Positions 55,801-63,947 of a stretch of 64,000 nucleotides of DNA are shown piece after piece. This DNA comes from Streptococcus parasanguinis. GTDB lineage: Bacteria; Bacillota; Bacilli; Lactobacillales; Streptococcaceae. Position 1 is the first letter of the stretch. The number at the start of each line of letters is the position of its first letter. The stretch covers positions 110,320-174,319 of the forward strand of contig NZ_CABFMD010000031.1 of assembly GCF_901875555.1 (NCBI RefSeq). The letters run 5' to 3'. The position numbers were made by a program, and so were the translations under genes. The notes under the pieces are model-generated. The model had not been told where the DNA came from and made no database searches. It saw only the letters and a list, made by a program, of their open reading frames with translations.

Positions 55801-58078
55801 GACCATTCCTGGTGAAGGAACTTATACTGTTTCTCCAGATGGAACTGTAACTTTCGTTCCTGAAAAATCATTCACTGGAACTGCTACAGGCGTAACAGTG
55901 AAACGTGTGGATAAGAACGGTACTGAAATCACAGCTAAGTACACACCAACTGTGACACCAGTAACCCCAACAGCTGAGCCAGCAAAATCTACAGATATCC
56001 AAGGTGCAACTCAAACAGGTAAGCCTAAATTTACTGAAGGCGATAGCCGTGTACCAATGAACGATGATGTACCTGCAACTTTCGATGATGGTTCAACTAC
56101 GAAGACTGTAGACGGTGTTGGTACTTACACAGTAGCAGCAGATGGAACAGTTACATTCGTCCCAGAAAAATCATTCGTCGGAACTGCACCAGCTGTAACA
56201 GTGGTTCGTGAAGATAAGAACGGAACAAAAGCTTCTGCAACTTATACACCAACCGTAACACCAGTTACCCCAACTGCAGAAGATACAACATCTACTGGCA
56301 AACAAGGTCAAACGCAATCAGGTACACCAACCTTCACACCAGGTAATCCAAATGTTCCTATGGATGATGATACACCTGCAACATTTGAAGATGGCTCAAC
56401 TACGAAGACCATTCCAGGTGAAGGAACATATACTGTTGCTCCAGACGGAACCGTAACATTTGTTCCAGAAAAATCATTCACTGGAGAAGGCACAGGCGTA
56501 ACAGTTAAACGTGTCGATAAGAATGGTACTCCAGTTACTGCTAAGTACACACCAACTGTGACACCAGTAACTCCAACTGCAACACCAGCTGAATCTACTG
56601 GACCTCAAGGTGTTGTTCAAACTGGAACTGTAACCTTCACAGAAGGTGATCCTGTTGCCCCAATCGATAAGGATACCATTACCCTTCTTGACGAAAATGG
56701 TCAACCAGCAGCATCAGTAGATGCGAAATCACCAGCAGGTGATGTGATCGGTACCTTCACCGTTGATAAAGAAACAGGTGTTGTGACCTTCACACCAACG
56801 GATAAATCGTACTCAGGTGATGTGGTTCCAGTTAAGGTTCAAGCTAAAGATACAAACGGAACAGTTGCTGAAACAACTTACACACCGAAGATCACTCCAG
56901 TTGTACCAACTGCTGATCCTGCAACATCTACAGACATTCAAGGTCAAACACAAACAGGTAAACCAAGCTTCACGCCAGGTAACCCAAGTGTACCAATGGA
57001 TGATGATGTACCAGCAACCTTTGAAGATGGTTCAACAACTAAAGTTATTCCAGGTGAAGGAACCTACACTGTTGCTCCAGATGGAACTGTAACCTTCGTC
57101 CCAGAAAAATCATTCACTGGAACAGGTACAGGCGTAACAGTGAAACGTGTGGATAAGAACGGTACTCCAGTTACTGCAACATACACACCAACAGTTACAC
57201 CAGTTGCTCCAACAGCAGAACCAGTTACTTCAATTGGTAAGAAGGGTGCTACTCAAACAGGTAAACCAGTCTTCACAGAAGGTGATAGCCGTGTTCCAAT
57301 GAATGATAAAGTTCCAGCAACCTTTGAAGATGGATCAACTACGAAGACCATTCCAGGTGTTGGTACTTACACAGTGGCAGCAGACGGAACAGTAACCTTC
57401 ACTCCAGAACCTGAATTTACCGGTACTGCACCAGCAGTGACAGTAGTTCGTGAAGATGTGAACGGAACAAAAGCTTCCGCAACATACACACCAACTGTTC
57501 TTCCAATCACTAAGTTTGTTGATAAAGAAGGTAAGGAAATCCCAGGATATCCTACAGTTGATGGAGAAGAGCCAAAAGCTGAAATTCCAGGTTACCGCTT
57601 TGTGGAAACGAAGAAATTGCCTAATGGTGATACCGAACATGTCTATGAACAAGTTAAGACTTCATATGTAGACGAAAATGGGGATCCAATCCCAGGTAAC
57701 CCAACAGAAGATGGGGAACAACCGAAGAAAGATATCCCAGGTTATGACTTTGTGAAGACTGTTGTAGATAAAGATGGAAACATTCAACATATCTACAAGA
57801 AAACTGTGACACCAACTCCAACGCCGGATCCAACTCCGACACCACAGCCACAGCCTAGTCCACAACCACAACCTACTCCACAACCAAAACCTGAAGAACC
57901 AATGATTCCTGTCGTTCCAGAAACGAAAGAAGAAGTGAAGTATATCGATCCACAAAATCCTACTGCACAACTTCCAAACACAGGAACAAAAGAATCTTCT
58001 ACTGCTGGTCTTGCAATCTTTAGCGCTTTAGCAGGTCTGTCATTATTCGGATTTGCAAAACGCAAAAAAGAAGACTAA
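49841..58078 (+). CDS. CshA-like LPXTG-anchored fibrillar surface adhesin
   Basis: This is a 2745-residue cell-wall protein. A YSIRK-type signal (FSIRKLNVGVCSVLLG, about 13-28) is cut after an Ala-rich site near 41, followed by a Ser/Thr/Ala/Pro-rich stretch (45-205) with a basic RRSRRS site. A non-repetitive adhesive region (about 205-700) includes a GEVED domain (GWIDFNQNGTFDEDE at about 623, GEVEDF at about 691). About 16 CshA-type fibril repeats of 100-111 residues follow (about 850-2555). Two MucBP-like repeats (about 2556-2653), a Pro-rich wall spanner and LPNTG (2711-2715) with membrane helix and RKKED tail complete it. CshA of S. gordonii forms surface fibrils that bind fibronectin; the same role is inferred. 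Confidence 0.93.
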   Translation: MGKDLFNDRISRFSIRKLNVGVCSVLLGTLVMVGTAASAAAEEKTTTTSESVAAVAPVSEAPEASTATATSATSTAPATSTYDANAAITAPASTSAAASTSSASSTSTAASAASTAPATSTAPSLEVVKPEDKATEATATSADKKEVPTLSAGQGVPTNNTQATEETAQTSAKRRSRRSIGDPNDPNLIADDVQDATATPKEAKPGFTTNINAKDLASQISWLDFGDTANWTGATTTSDGQLALQVGATYTKEIMPGYVVTIKVKSLKPFQATELYKKRLEERGATEAEKATYDPNARNGYVSGTTDRKSLAELNAGHEAKVIAEPQNNWTQIKYEGIDTGTKKTTISSELNGGNIGVQFEVSATFRGKVVKPAIVMADGESASIGELVLFTTNGEGWQHIGEWKKWNKRYNVTYIPQNTDNLFGSNPSTNINGMNFNRVNLDQLRRSTQVGPDKKAVAWKYFGSADLTTGGLGTGVFGPNISDADVDVPLVMTRGASEIGLYIASGGKQSAMLGFFPLDEGDAPASYGKAIHSIATVDGVTGKDVSQPYLGHLSPDMDENNTLDWFGDDKATTADEGVDQLLPADLKGTTNEMIKMDRTKPGNYTISVEAHTDGAPQANIYGWIDFNQNGTFDEDERSDLATITKDGTVELHFTKSKTYIDPSVNELGVRVRIAKDATQIESPTGMAFSGEVEDFRTQVTHPPKGEFKETTGPQFEKQTATVAFTARGLYKYSLTDKAQIDETVAPQMVDNRTGQVVTPGADGYYAVAGQGKYKITPNGTSVDVEFIPEDHFLGTADGISIRRTDTNGYDTGWSTKFPDNEANVDTAINTMDGLYIPTVTPKDIEGENKTSTDVQGATQTGTPTFNVVGTNLDGNKVAITPSALYPAKLVDPATGQPTNALSVTVAGEGTYTIDDTTGQVTFVPEPGFTGTANGVTVSLSAPVGRDKDGTIRDEYVKTATAKYTPTVTPITVTPTNKVSEDIQNVPQTQTPTFDLSNDKTAQITSKKLVDPATGQPTDATTVTVAGEGSYTIDPTTGAVTFTPEKDFVGTATGVTVQATATITNEKGKTATITSDATYTPTVVAAKPTAQPATSKDIQGATQTGTPTFAGTTVQVNGQDKAITIKDNSYKLLDKDGNEVTGTTPAYAADGTTVIGNFSIDPATGVVTFTPTDKSYTGAVTPVKVQAESSNGIKVDTTYTPEIVPVTPTATPAETTDIQGATQTGKPEFQGGTVNVDGVEKTVAINEAVPATFDDGTKTKTIPNVGTYTVAADGTVTFVPEKSFIGTAPAVTVVREDMNGTKAQATYTPTVTPVKPTGTPVTSTDIQGATQTGKPVFTEGDSRVPMDDTVPATFEDGSTTKTVDGVGTYTVAPDGTVTFKPLPTYVGTPEGVTVKRVDKNGTPATAKYTPTVTPVVPTAEPATSTDKQGQTQTGTPAFTAGNPNVPMDDTVPATFEDGSTTKTIPGEGTYTVAPDGTVTFVPEKSFTGVGTGVTVKRVDKNGTPATAKYTPTVTPVIPTATPATSEAPQGVVQTGTVTFTEGDPVAPIDKDTITLLDENGQPAASVVAKSPEGKEIGTYTVDQTTGVVTFTPTDKSYSGEVVPVKVQAKDTNGTPAETTYTPKITPVIPTAEPATSTDIQGKTQTGKPTFTEGNPSVPMDDDVPATFEDGSTTKTIPGEGTYTVAPDGTVTFVPEKSFTGTGTGVTVKRVDKNGTPATAKYTPTVTPVVPTAEPATSTDKQGQTQSGTPTFTPGNPDVPMDDTIPATFEDGSITKTIPGEGTYTVAPDGTVTFVPEKSFTGVGTGVTVKRVDKNGTPATAKYTPTVTPVTPTATPAESEAPQGLVQTGTVTFTEGDEVAPINKDSITLLDENGQPAASVEAKSPSGDVIGTFTVDKTTGVVTFTPTDKSYSGDVVPVKVQAADTNGTTVETTYTPKITPVVPTSEDATSTDVQGQTQSGKPTFTEGNPNVPIDEDTPATFEDGSTTKTIPGEGTYTVSPDGTVTFVPEKSFTGTATGVTVKRVDKNGTEITAKYTPTVTPVTPTAEPAKSTDIQGATQTGKPKFTEGDSRVPMNDDVPATFDDGSTTKTVDGVGTYTVAADGTVTFVPEKSFVGTAPAVTVVREDKNGTKASATYTPTVTPVTPTAEDTTSTGKQGQTQSGTPTFTPGNPNVPMDDDTPATFEDGSTTKTIPGEGTYTVAPDGTVTFVPEKSFTGEGTGVTVKRVDKNGTPVTAKYTPTVTPVTPTATPAESTGPQGVVQTGTVTFTEGDPVAPIDKDTITLLDENGQPAASVDAKSPAGDVIGTFTVDKETGVVTFTPTDKSYSGDVVPVKVQAKDTNGTVAETTYTPKITPVVPTADPATSTDIQGQTQTGKPSFTPGNPSVPMDDDVPATFEDGSTTKVIPGEGTYTVAPDGTVTFVPEKSFTGTGTGVTVKRVDKNGTPVTATYTPTVTPVAPTAEPVTSIGKKGATQTGKPVFTEGDSRVPMNDKVPATFEDGSTTKTIPGVGTYTVAADGTVTFTPEPEFTGTAPAVTVVREDVNGTKASATYTPTVLPITKFVDKEGKEIPGYPTVDGEEPKAEIPGYRFVETKKLPNGDTEHVYEQVKTSYVDENGDPIPGNPTEDGEQPKKDIPGYDFVKTVVDKDGNIQHIYKKTVTPTPTPDPTPTPQPQPSPQPQPTPQPKPEEPMIPVVPETKEEVKYIDPQNPTAQLPNTGTKESSTAGLAIFSALAGLSLFGFAKRKKED
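52383..57510 (+). repeat. Array of about 16 CshA-type fibril repeats with higher-order duplication
   Basis: Each unit begins near an (S/T)STD(I/V/K)QG.TQ(T/S)G motif and is about 300 bp (type A) or 333 bp (type B, with PQG(V/L)VQTGTVTF and LLDENGQPAAS). From unit 6 the order is A-B-A, A-B-A-A', A-B-A-A', with starts near 54105, 54403, 54735, 55041, 55342, 55678, 55982, 56286, 56587, 56920 and 57224. The last two four-unit blocks are each about 1245 bp. The early units are diverged and the later ones near-identical, indicating recent expansion. Confidence 0.85.
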
Positions 58079-58094
58079 GCTAACTTGTGGCTAA

Positions 58095-58123
58095 GAAAAA
58101 CCGCGAAAATCTCGCGGTTTTTT
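58095..58123 (+). terminator. Terminator after the CshA-like gene
   Basis: The perfect stem AAAACCGCGA / TCGCGGTTTT with a 5-nt loop is followed by TT, which ends the long transcript. Confidence 0.9.
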
Positions 58124-58223
58124 CTGTTTGTATTTGAAAAATATCCTCCAAACTAGATAGTTGAAATCAGTCTTTTATAAGAAATTTTGATAAAATAGAA
58201 GTATCAGTGTAAAGGATAAGAGA

Positions 58224-58733
58224 ATGAAAAAGATAATTGGTATCTGGGCTCAAACTGAAAATGGCATTATTGGAAAGGACCAAGTCATGCCTTGGCATCT
58301 TCCAGCTGAGCTTCAGCATTTCAAAGAAACGACCATAGGACAAGCAATTCTTATGGGAAGAGTGACCTTTGATGGTATGAAAAAACGGGTTCTACCAGGT
58401 CGTACTAGCATTATCTTAACGCAAGATCAGGATTATGATCCTGAAAATGATGCTGTACTCGTCATGCATAGCAAAGAAGAAGTCTTGGAGTGGTACCAGA
58501 ACCAAGAGAAGAATCTTTACATTATAGGGGGTAGTCAGATTTTAAGGCTCTTCTCTGACCAGTTAGAAGAGTTGATCCAGACCATGATTCATGCAACGAT
58601 TGATGGAGATACATTGGCACCAAAATTTGAAGAGGGCCACTATGAAAGAGTTTGTCAAGTCCATCATCCGAAAGATGAGAAGAACCCATATGATTTTACG
58701 GTCAACTATTATAAGAGAAAGGATTTAGACTAA
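58224..58733 (+). CDS. folA: Dihydrofolate reductase
   Basis: The 169-residue enzyme reduces dihydrofolate to tetrahydrofolate. Visible motifs are GIWAQTENGIIGKDQVMPWHL (core IIGKDQVMPWHL, with the acidic-site region), the NADPH loop MGRVTFDGM and YIIGGSQIL. An extended -10 (TGA TAAAAT, 58188-58196) lies upstream. Its stop overlaps the following 56-residue frame (TAATG). Confidence 0.96.
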   Translation: MKKIIGIWAQTENGIIGKDQVMPWHLPAELQHFKETTIGQAILMGRVTFDGMKKRVLPGRTSIILTQDQDYDPENDAVLVMHSKEEVLEWYQNQEKNLYIIGGSQILRLFSDQLEELIQTMIHATIDGDTLAPKFEEGHYERVCQVHHPKDEKNPYDFTVNYYKRKDLD

Positions 58734-58903
58734 TGGAGCGAAGTGTCTTTGGTTTTTTTACAGCTGTCCTATGTGTCATCTGTTTGATTTGCGCCTTACA
58801 AACCTTTCGTAAAAAACGGTTTGGCCTCGCTATTTTATTCTTACTAAATGCTTTTACCAATCTTGTAAATTCTATTCACGCCTTTTACATGACCTTATTT
58901 TAA
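58733..58903 (+). CDS. 56-residue membrane protein between folA and clpX
   Basis: The ATG overlaps the folA stop codon, so translation is probably coupled. The product has two hydrophobic helices (about 5-21 and 29-52) with a basic RKKR turn. Small proteins at this place between folA and clpX occur in other streptococci as far as I recall, which supports a real gene. Function unknown. Confidence 0.6.
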   Translation: MERSVFGFFTAVLCVICLICALQTFRKKRFGLAILFLLNAFTNLVNSIHAFYMTLF

Positions 58904-58941
58904 ACTAAATAGAAACAGAAAATGACAGAAAGAGGAAATAC

Positions 58942-60174
58942 ATGCCAACGAATCAAAATAATGATATGATGGTTTATTGTTCATTTTGCGGAAAGAGCCA
59001 AGATGAAGTCCAAAAAATCATTGCAGGGAACAATGCGTTTATCTGTAATGAATGTGTAGAGTTAGCTCAAGAAATCATCCGGGAGGAGCTTGCTGAAGAA
59101 GTACTTGCTGACCTTAGCGAAGTTCCAAAACCAATTGAATTGCTTAATATCTTGAACCACTATGTCATCGGTCAAGATCGGGCTAAACGTGCCCTTGCAG
59201 TAGCGGTATACAACCACTACAAACGCATTAACTTCCACGATACACGCGAAGATGAGACGGATGTTGAATTGCAAAAATCAAACATCCTCATGATTGGACC
59301 TACTGGTTCAGGAAAGACCTTCTTGGCCCAAACCTTGGCTCGTAGCCTCAATGTTCCATTTGCTATTGCAGATGCAACAGCTTTAACTGAAGCCGGTTAT
59401 GTGGGTGAAGACGTTGAAAACATTCTCTTGAAACTTCTTCAGGCAGCTGATTTCAACATCGAGCGTGCAGAACGAGGCATTATCTACGTCGATGAAATTG
59501 ATAAGATCGCTAAGAAAAGTGAAAATGTCTCGATCACACGTGACGTTTCTGGTGAAGGGGTACAACAAGCTCTCTTGAAGATTATCGAGGGAACCGTCGC
59601 TAGTGTACCACCTCAAGGGGGACGTAAACACCCTCAACAAGAGATGATCCAAGTGGATACCAAGAACATCCTCTTTATCGTAGGTGGGGCTTTTGATGGG
59701 ATCGAAGAAATTGTTAAGCAACGTCTCGGTGAAAAAGTCATCGGTTTCGGTAAGAACAATAAAGCCATTGATGAATCAAGCTCTTACATGCAAGAAATCG
59801 TTGCAGAAGATATTCAAAAATTCGGGATTATCCCAGAATTGATCGGACGTCTTCCAGTCTTTGCCGCTCTTGAGCAATTGACAGTTGACGACCTTGTCCG
59901 TATCTTGAAAGAGCCACGCAATGCCTTGGTAAAACAATACCAAACCTTGCTCTCTTATGACAATGTTGAATTGGAATTCGATGACGAAGCTCTTCAAGAG
60001 ATTGCCAATAAAGCCATCGAAAGAAAAACAGGAGCTCGTGGACTTCGCTCGATTATCGAAGAAACCATGATGGATGTCATGTTTGAAATTCCAAGTCAAG
60101 AAGATATCAAACTTGTTCGAATCACAAAAGAAGCTGTAGATGGAACTGAAAAACCAATTCTTGAAACAGCCTAG
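58942..60174 (+). CDS. clpX: ATP-dependent Clp protease ATP-binding subunit ClpX
   Basis: The 410-residue AAA+ unfoldase feeds substrates to ClpP. It has the N-terminal zinc-binding C4 domain (CSFCGKS...CNECVEL, about 12-40), Walker A GPTGSGKT, pore loop GYVGEDVE, Walker [11 protein letters not shown], sensor GGAFDGIEE and the IGF-type ClpP loop (VIGFG). AGAGGAAA precedes the ATG. ysxC follows 11 bp later, the conserved order. Confidence 0.98.
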   Translation: MPTNQNNDMMVYCSFCGKSQDEVQKIIAGNNAFICNECVELAQEIIREELAEEVLADLSEVPKPIELLNILNHYVIGQDRAKRALAVAVYNHYKRINFHDTREDETDVELQKSNILMIGPTGSGKTFLAQTLARSLNVPFAIADATALTEAGYVGEDVENILLKLLQAADFNIERAERGIIYVDEIDKIAKKSENVSITRDVSGEGVQQALLKIIEGTVASVPPQGGRKHPQQEMIQVDTKNILFIVGGAFDGIEEIVKQRLGEKVIGFGKNNKAIDESSSYMQEIVAEDIQKFGIIPELIGRLPVFAALEQLTVDDLVRILKEPRNALVKQYQTLLSYDNVELEFDDEALQEIANKAIERKTGARGLRSIIEETMMDVMFEIPSQEDIKLVRITKEAVDGTEKPILETA

Positions 60175-60185
60175 AAAGATAAAAT

Positions 60186-60788
60186 ATGGAAATTAACACA
60201 CATAATGCGGATATCCTCTTAAGCGCTGCAAATAAGAGTCATTATCCTCAAGATGAGATTCCAGAAGTTGCACTTGCCGGTCGATCAAATGTCGGCAAGT
60301 CTTCTTTTATTAATACTCTCTTAAATCGAAAAAACCTGGCCAGAACATCTGGGAAACCAGGAAAAACCCAATTGCTAAATTTCTTCAATATCGATGATAA
60401 ACTCCGTTTGGTAGACGTACCTGGTTATGGTTACGCACGTGTCTCTAAAAAGGAACGCGAGAAGTGGGGACGGATGATTGAAGAATATCTCACTAGTCGT
60501 GAGAACTTAAAAGCAGTCGTTAGCCTGGTCGATTTTCGTCATGAACCTTCTGCAGATGATATTCAGATGTATGAGTTCTTAAAATATTATGAGATCCCTG
60601 TGATTTTAGTTGCTACCAAGGCAGATAAGATTCCACGTGGAAAATGGAACAAACACGAATCGATCATCAAGAAAAAACTAGATTTTGATCCAGCCGACAC
60701 GTTTATCGTCTTTTCTTCTATAACTCGGGAAGGACTAGAGAAGTCATGGAATGCTATTTTGGAAAATGCGTTTTACGAAATAAATTGA
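60186..60788 (+). CDS. ysxC: Ribosome biogenesis GTPase EngB
   Basis: The 200-residue GTPase is needed for 50S assembly. G1 is [10 protein letters not shown] (about 31-40), G3 [10 protein letters not shown]4 TKADK. It is co-transcribed with clpX, as in most Firmicutes. Confidence 0.96.
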   Translation: MEINTHNADILLSAANKSHYPQDEIPEVALAGRSNVGKSSFINTLLNRKNLARTSGKPGKTQLLNFFNIDDKLRLVDVPGYGYARVSKKEREKWGRMIEEYLTSRENLKAVVSLVDFRHEPSADDIQMYEFLKYYEIPVILVATKADKIPRGKWNKHESIIKKKLDFDPADTFIVFSSITREGLEKSWNAILENAFYEIN

Positions 60789-60815
60789 AATGACATGAAA
60801 ATGTCATTTTTGTTT
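60787..60815 (+). terminator. Terminator after ysxC
   Basis: The stem AAATGACA / TGTCATTT with a 4-nt loop is followed by TTGTTTT. Confidence 0.75.
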
Positions 60816-60832
60816 TGGATTTATCTCGCAAT

Positions 60833-60887
60833 TGTAATACAAGTGTAATATAAGTACCTTTGTTTTCTTCTATTTATATGGTATAAT
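60833..60887 (+). promoter_or_regulatory. WalR/VicR box and promoter of the glucosaminidase gene
   Basis: The direct repeat TGTAAT-N5-TGTAAT (60833-60849) fits the WalR/VicR consensus TGTWAH-N5-TGTWAH exactly. An extended -10 TGG-TATAAT (60879-60887) lies 30 bp further on with only a weak -35, the usual layout of a WalR-activated promoter. WalRK (VicRK) controls cell-wall hydrolases in Gram-positive bacteria, matching the downstream gene. Confidence 0.8.
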
Positions 60888-60937
60888 CTCTATAAAGATA
60901 AAAGATGATAAAAAATTAATTGGAGATAAATTGTATT

Positions 60938-61642
60938 ATGAAAAAGAAAATACGGAATAAAACGAAATTATTTGGTTTGTTCGTTTCTGTATTAGCAGCG
61001 GGGACATTTGTTGCTGCTATGAGCGAGCACGTTACATCAGTTGGTGCTAATGATGGAACTTACCAAGCATACTCAGACCCAACTGAAGCTTTCATCTCAC
61101 AAATTGGGGAGTCAGCTCGTCAGCTTGGTCAAGAGAATGATCTTTATGCTTCCGTTATGATTGCACAAGCGATCTTGGAAAGTGGATCAGGACAGTCTGG
61201 TTTGGCTTCTTATCCGCATTACAACCTTTTTGGGATTAAAGGAAGTTATGCTGGGCAATCTGCAGTGATGCAAACTTGGGAAGATGATGGTGCTGGAAAT
61301 GCCTATACGATTAATGATGCTTTCCGTTCTTACCCATCTTACTACGAATCATTGCAAGACTACGTAGCTGTATTGAAACAAGGACATTTTGCAGGTGCGT
61401 GGAAGAGCAACACCTCTAGTTACCAAGATGCAACAGCAGCTTTGACAGGTGTTTATGCGACAGACACAAGCTACTATGCAAAACTCAATAACATCATTGA
61501 AACCTATAATTTGACTCAGTATGATTCACCAAATGTTCAGGGTGGTATCACTGGTTCGGTATACAATCCATATCGCCAACAGTTCACTTCACAAGAAATC
61601 TTGAATTTGGATATCGCTTGGGCAAACCGTTTAAACTATTAA
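60938..61642 (+). CDS. Secreted N-acetylglucosaminidase (peptidoglycan hydrolase)
   Basis: The 234-residue exported protein has a signal peptide (about 1-37) and a glucosaminidase domain (glycoside hydrolase family 73/FlgJ-like, about 50-205). The catalytic Glu lies in QAILESGSGQSGLA; conserved HYNLFGIKGSY, AFRSYPSYYESLQDYV and TDTSYYAKLNNII follow. The short C-terminal tail has no wall-binding repeat. The ATG at 60938 is preceded by GGAG (11-nt spacing); an upstream TTG extension is rejected. The upstream WalR box makes it a likely member of that regulon. Confidence 0.92.
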   Translation: MKKKIRNKTKLFGLFVSVLAAGTFVAAMSEHVTSVGANDGTYQAYSDPTEAFISQIGESARQLGQENDLYASVMIAQAILESGSGQSGLASYPHYNLFGIKGSYAGQSAVMQTWEDDGAGNAYTINDAFRSYPSYYESLQDYVAVLKQGHFAGAWKSNTSSYQDATAALTGVYATDTSYYAKLNNIIETYNLTQYDSPNVQGGITGSVYNPYRQQFTSQEILNLDIAWANRLNY

Positions 61643-61652
61643 AAAAGAAAAG

Positions 61653-61673
61653 CAGGCAAATGCCTGTTTTTTT
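61653..61673 (+). terminator. Terminator after the glucosaminidase gene
   Basis: The perfect stem CAGGCA / TGCCTG with a 2-nt loop is followed by seven T. Confidence 0.85.
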
Positions 61674-61802
61674 ATTATTTCTTTGTGTATGATTTAAACC
61701 GTATATATTTTGAAATTTAAGAATTCTTCTTGAAAGCCTTTTCAAAAATTTCTATCTATGATATAATGATTTTGTTCACAAACATCATATAAGGAGAATA
61801 TT

Positions 61803-62600
61803 ATGCCTGAATCTAATTTTATTCAAAAAGTGGGAGCGGCATGTAATAAGAAAGAGGATCTTTATCAGAAATCTAAAACTCGCTATGCAGTTCGCTCTAT
61901 TTTTGCTGGAGGATTTCTTACTTTAAGTACGGCGGTCGGAGCTGTTGCAGCTGACTTATTAAATACATTTGTGCCTGGATCGGGTCGTTTTCTTTTTCCA
62001 TTCATCTTTGCCTGGGGGCTTGTTTACCTCTTATTCTTAAATGCGGAATTAACCACCTCAAATATGATGTATTTGACGGCGGGAACCTATCTAAAGAAAA
62101 TTCATTGGAAGAAAGCTTTGGAGATTTTACTTTATTGTACCTTCTTTAATTTAATTGGTGCTTTAATCGTAGCTTTTCTGTTTAATCAAACCACAGCCTT
62201 TGCTCATATCGATCCAAAAGGATTCCTAGCCACTGTGGCAGAAAATAAACTCCAACGGAGCAATCAAGTGGTCTTCTTTGAAGGTGTCATTGCCAATATC
62301 TTTGTAAATATTGCTATTCTTTCTTATCTATATTTCAAAGATGAAACAGCGAAGGTGCTCTTAGCCCTATCTGCTATTTATATGTTTGTCTTTATGACCA
62401 ATGAACACTTGGCGGCTAATTTTGCTTCTTTCTCATTATTAAGCTTTAATTCAGTATCTAGCCAATTGCCACATTTTGAATTTTTAAATATTTTACGTCA
62501 CTATGGTGTTACCTTCTTTGCTAACTGGGTAGGAGGAGGAGTCCTAATGGGACTAGCCTATGCTTGGTTGAATAATATCAAGAGTCTTTACAACGACTAA
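61803..62600 (+). CDS. Formate/nitrite transporter (FNT) family channel
   Basis: The 265-residue membrane protein has six hydrophobic segments and an FNT-like pattern: AGGFLTLSTAVGAVA in helix 1, NAELTTSNMMYLTAG after helix 2, TNEHLAANFASFSLL in the fifth segment and a C-terminal NWVGGGVLMGLAYAW. FNT channels carry formate, nitrite, lactate or hydrosulfide. The anion is not deducible, but formate is plausible in a pyruvate-formate-lyase fermenter. AAGGAG precedes the ATG and an extended -10 (TGA TATAAT) lies at 61759-61767. Confidence 0.88.
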   Translation: MPESNFIQKVGAACNKKEDLYQKSKTRYAVRSIFAGGFLTLSTAVGAVAADLLNTFVPGSGRFLFPFIFAWGLVYLLFLNAELTTSNMMYLTAGTYLKKIHWKKALEILLYCTFFNLIGALIVAFLFNQTTAFAHIDPKGFLATVAENKLQRSNQVVFFEGVIANIFVNIAILSYLYFKDETAKVLLALSAIYMFVFMTNEHLAANFASFSLLSFNSVSSQLPHFEFLNILRHYGVTFFANWVGGGVLMGLAYAWLNNIKSLYND

Positions 62601-62628
62601 AAAATATAAAAAAAGTTTGCAAAAGTAC

Positions 62629-62657
62629 TTGCATTCTTTTTTTATATGTGATAAACT
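62629..62657 (+). promoter_or_regulatory. Promoter of the rplJ-rplL operon
   Basis: A -35 TTGCAT (62629-62634), 17-bp spacer and extended -10 TGA-TAAACT (62652-62657) drive the L10 leader. Confidence 0.65.
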
Positions 62658-62663
62658 AATTTA

Positions 62664-62825
62664 CGGTTTGAAAAAACTGCCTAAGACAGTAGGGGAGCTC
62701 GACTCATAAAAATCCTACCGAGGACAAAACGTATCAATTAAAAGAAGCGTATTGTACTTTCGTGTCTAGGTTTGGGCGCGTTTTTCTTTTGGAAAAATTC
62801 CCCAAGCAAAATAATTACGGAGGTG
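62664..62825 (+). promoter_or_regulatory. Ribosomal protein L10 leader
   Basis: The untranslated region of about 160 nt contains the paired segments CTGCCTAAGACAGTAGG and CCTACCGAGGAC, and a later CGTGTCTAGGTTTGGGCGCG segment ending in TTTTTC. This is the typical L10-L12 binding leader of Firmicutes, through which L10 represses its own operon. Confidence 0.75.
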
Positions 62826-62834
62826 AACACACTA

Positions 62835-63338
62835 ATGAGTAGTGAAGCAATTATTGCTAAAAAAGCGGAACTAGTTGACGTAGTAGCTGAAAAAATGAAA
62901 GCTGCTGCATCAATCGTCGTTGTAGATTCTCGCGGTTTGACAGTTGAGCAAGATACAGTTCTCCGTCGCAACCTTCGCGGAAGCGAAGTTGAGTTTAAAG
63001 TTATCAAAAACTCAATCTTGCGTCGTGCAGCTGAAAAAGCTGGTCTTGAAGATCTTGCATCTGTATTCGTTGGACCTTCTGCAGTAGCATTTTCTAACGA
63101 AGATGTTATCGCACCTGCGAAAATCTTGAACGATTTTGCAAAAGACGCTGAAGCACTTGAAATTAAAGGTGGTGCAATCGAAGGCGCTGTCGCATCTAAA
63201 GAAGAGATTCTTGCACTTGCAACTCTTCCAAACCGCGAAGGACTTCTTTCTATGCTCCTTTCTGTACTTCAAGCGCCAGTGCGCAACGTTGCTCTTGCAG
63301 TCAAAGCGGTTGCAGACAACAAAGAAGACGCAGCTTAA
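62835..63338 (+). CDS. rplJ: 50S ribosomal protein L10
   Basis: The 167-residue stalk-base protein has [20 protein letters not shown] (about 29-48) and [16 protein letters not shown], and ends in the helical tail that binds L7/L12 dimers. GGAGGTGA lies before the ATG at 62835. The frame is open upstream within the leader, which is rejected as untranslated. Confidence 0.97.
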   Translation: MSSEAIIAKKAELVDVVAEKMKAAASIVVVDSRGLTVEQDTVLRRNLRGSEVEFKVIKNSILRRAAEKAGLEDLASVFVGPSAVAFSNEDVIAPAKILNDFAKDAEALEIKGGAIEGAVASKEEILALATLPNREGLLSMLLSVLQAPVRNVALAVKAVADNKEDAA

Positions 63339-63412
63339 TCTTAAGCTACGCAGCGTAGCCTAGCTACAAAAAAATAAAACATAAAATTAAAACTTATTTG
63401 GAGGAAATAACA

Positions 63413-63781
63413 ATGGCATTGAACATTGAAAACATTATTGCTGAAATTAAAGAAGCTTCAATCCTTGAATTGAACGACCTTGTAAAAGCTATCGAAGAAG
63501 AATTTGGTGTAACTGCAGCTGCTCCTGTAGCTGTTGCTGCAGCTGGTGCTGCTGACGCAGGTGCTGCTAAAGATTCATTCGATATCGAATTGACATCTGC
63601 AGGCGACAAGAAAGTCGGCGTTATCAAAGTTGTACGTGAAATCACTGGTCTTGGTCTTAAAGAAGCTAAAGAACTTGTTGATGGTGCACCTGGCGTTATC
63701 AAAGAAGGTGTTGCTGCAGCTGAAGCTGAAGAACTTAAAGCTAAATTGGAAGAAGCTGGAGCTTCAGTTACTCTTAAATAA
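63413..63781 (+). CDS. rplL: 50S ribosomal protein L7/L12
   Basis: The 122-residue stalk protein has an N-terminal dimer helix ([20 protein letters not shown]), an Ala-rich hinge (about 38-55) and the C-terminal factor-binding domain with [26 protein letters not shown] precedes the ATG at 63413. It is the last gene of the operon before a strong terminator. Confidence 0.98.
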   Translation: MALNIENIIAEIKEASILELNDLVKAIEEEFGVTAAAPVAVAAAGAADAGAAKDSFDIELTSAGDKKVGVIKVVREITGLGLKEAKELVDGAPGVIKEGVAAAEAEELKAKLEEAGASVTLK

Positions 63782-63879
63782 GAGGCATATACCAATTAGA
63801 ATTCGGAATACTATAGTATCAGCCTTTTAGAATCGTGAACACATTTTAGAAACTGATAAATTAATTTAGTTTCCTACCA

Positions 63880-63920
63880 AAAACCCTACCAAAAATTAAT
63901 TTGGCAGGGTTTTTCTTTTT
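63880..63920 (+). terminator. Terminator of the rplJ-rplL operon
   Basis: The stem AAAACCCTACCAAA / TTTGGCAGGGTTTTT (one bulge, 6-nt loop) continues into T and C. Confidence 0.85.
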
Positions 63921-63947
63921 GATAAATTGCAAGAATAAGTGCAACAT

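Noticed and set aside
52383-57510. Periodic repeats that could suggest a CRISPR or tandem satellite
   Set aside because: The units are 300-333 bp, coding and in frame; they are protein repeats, with no short direct repeats and unique spacers.
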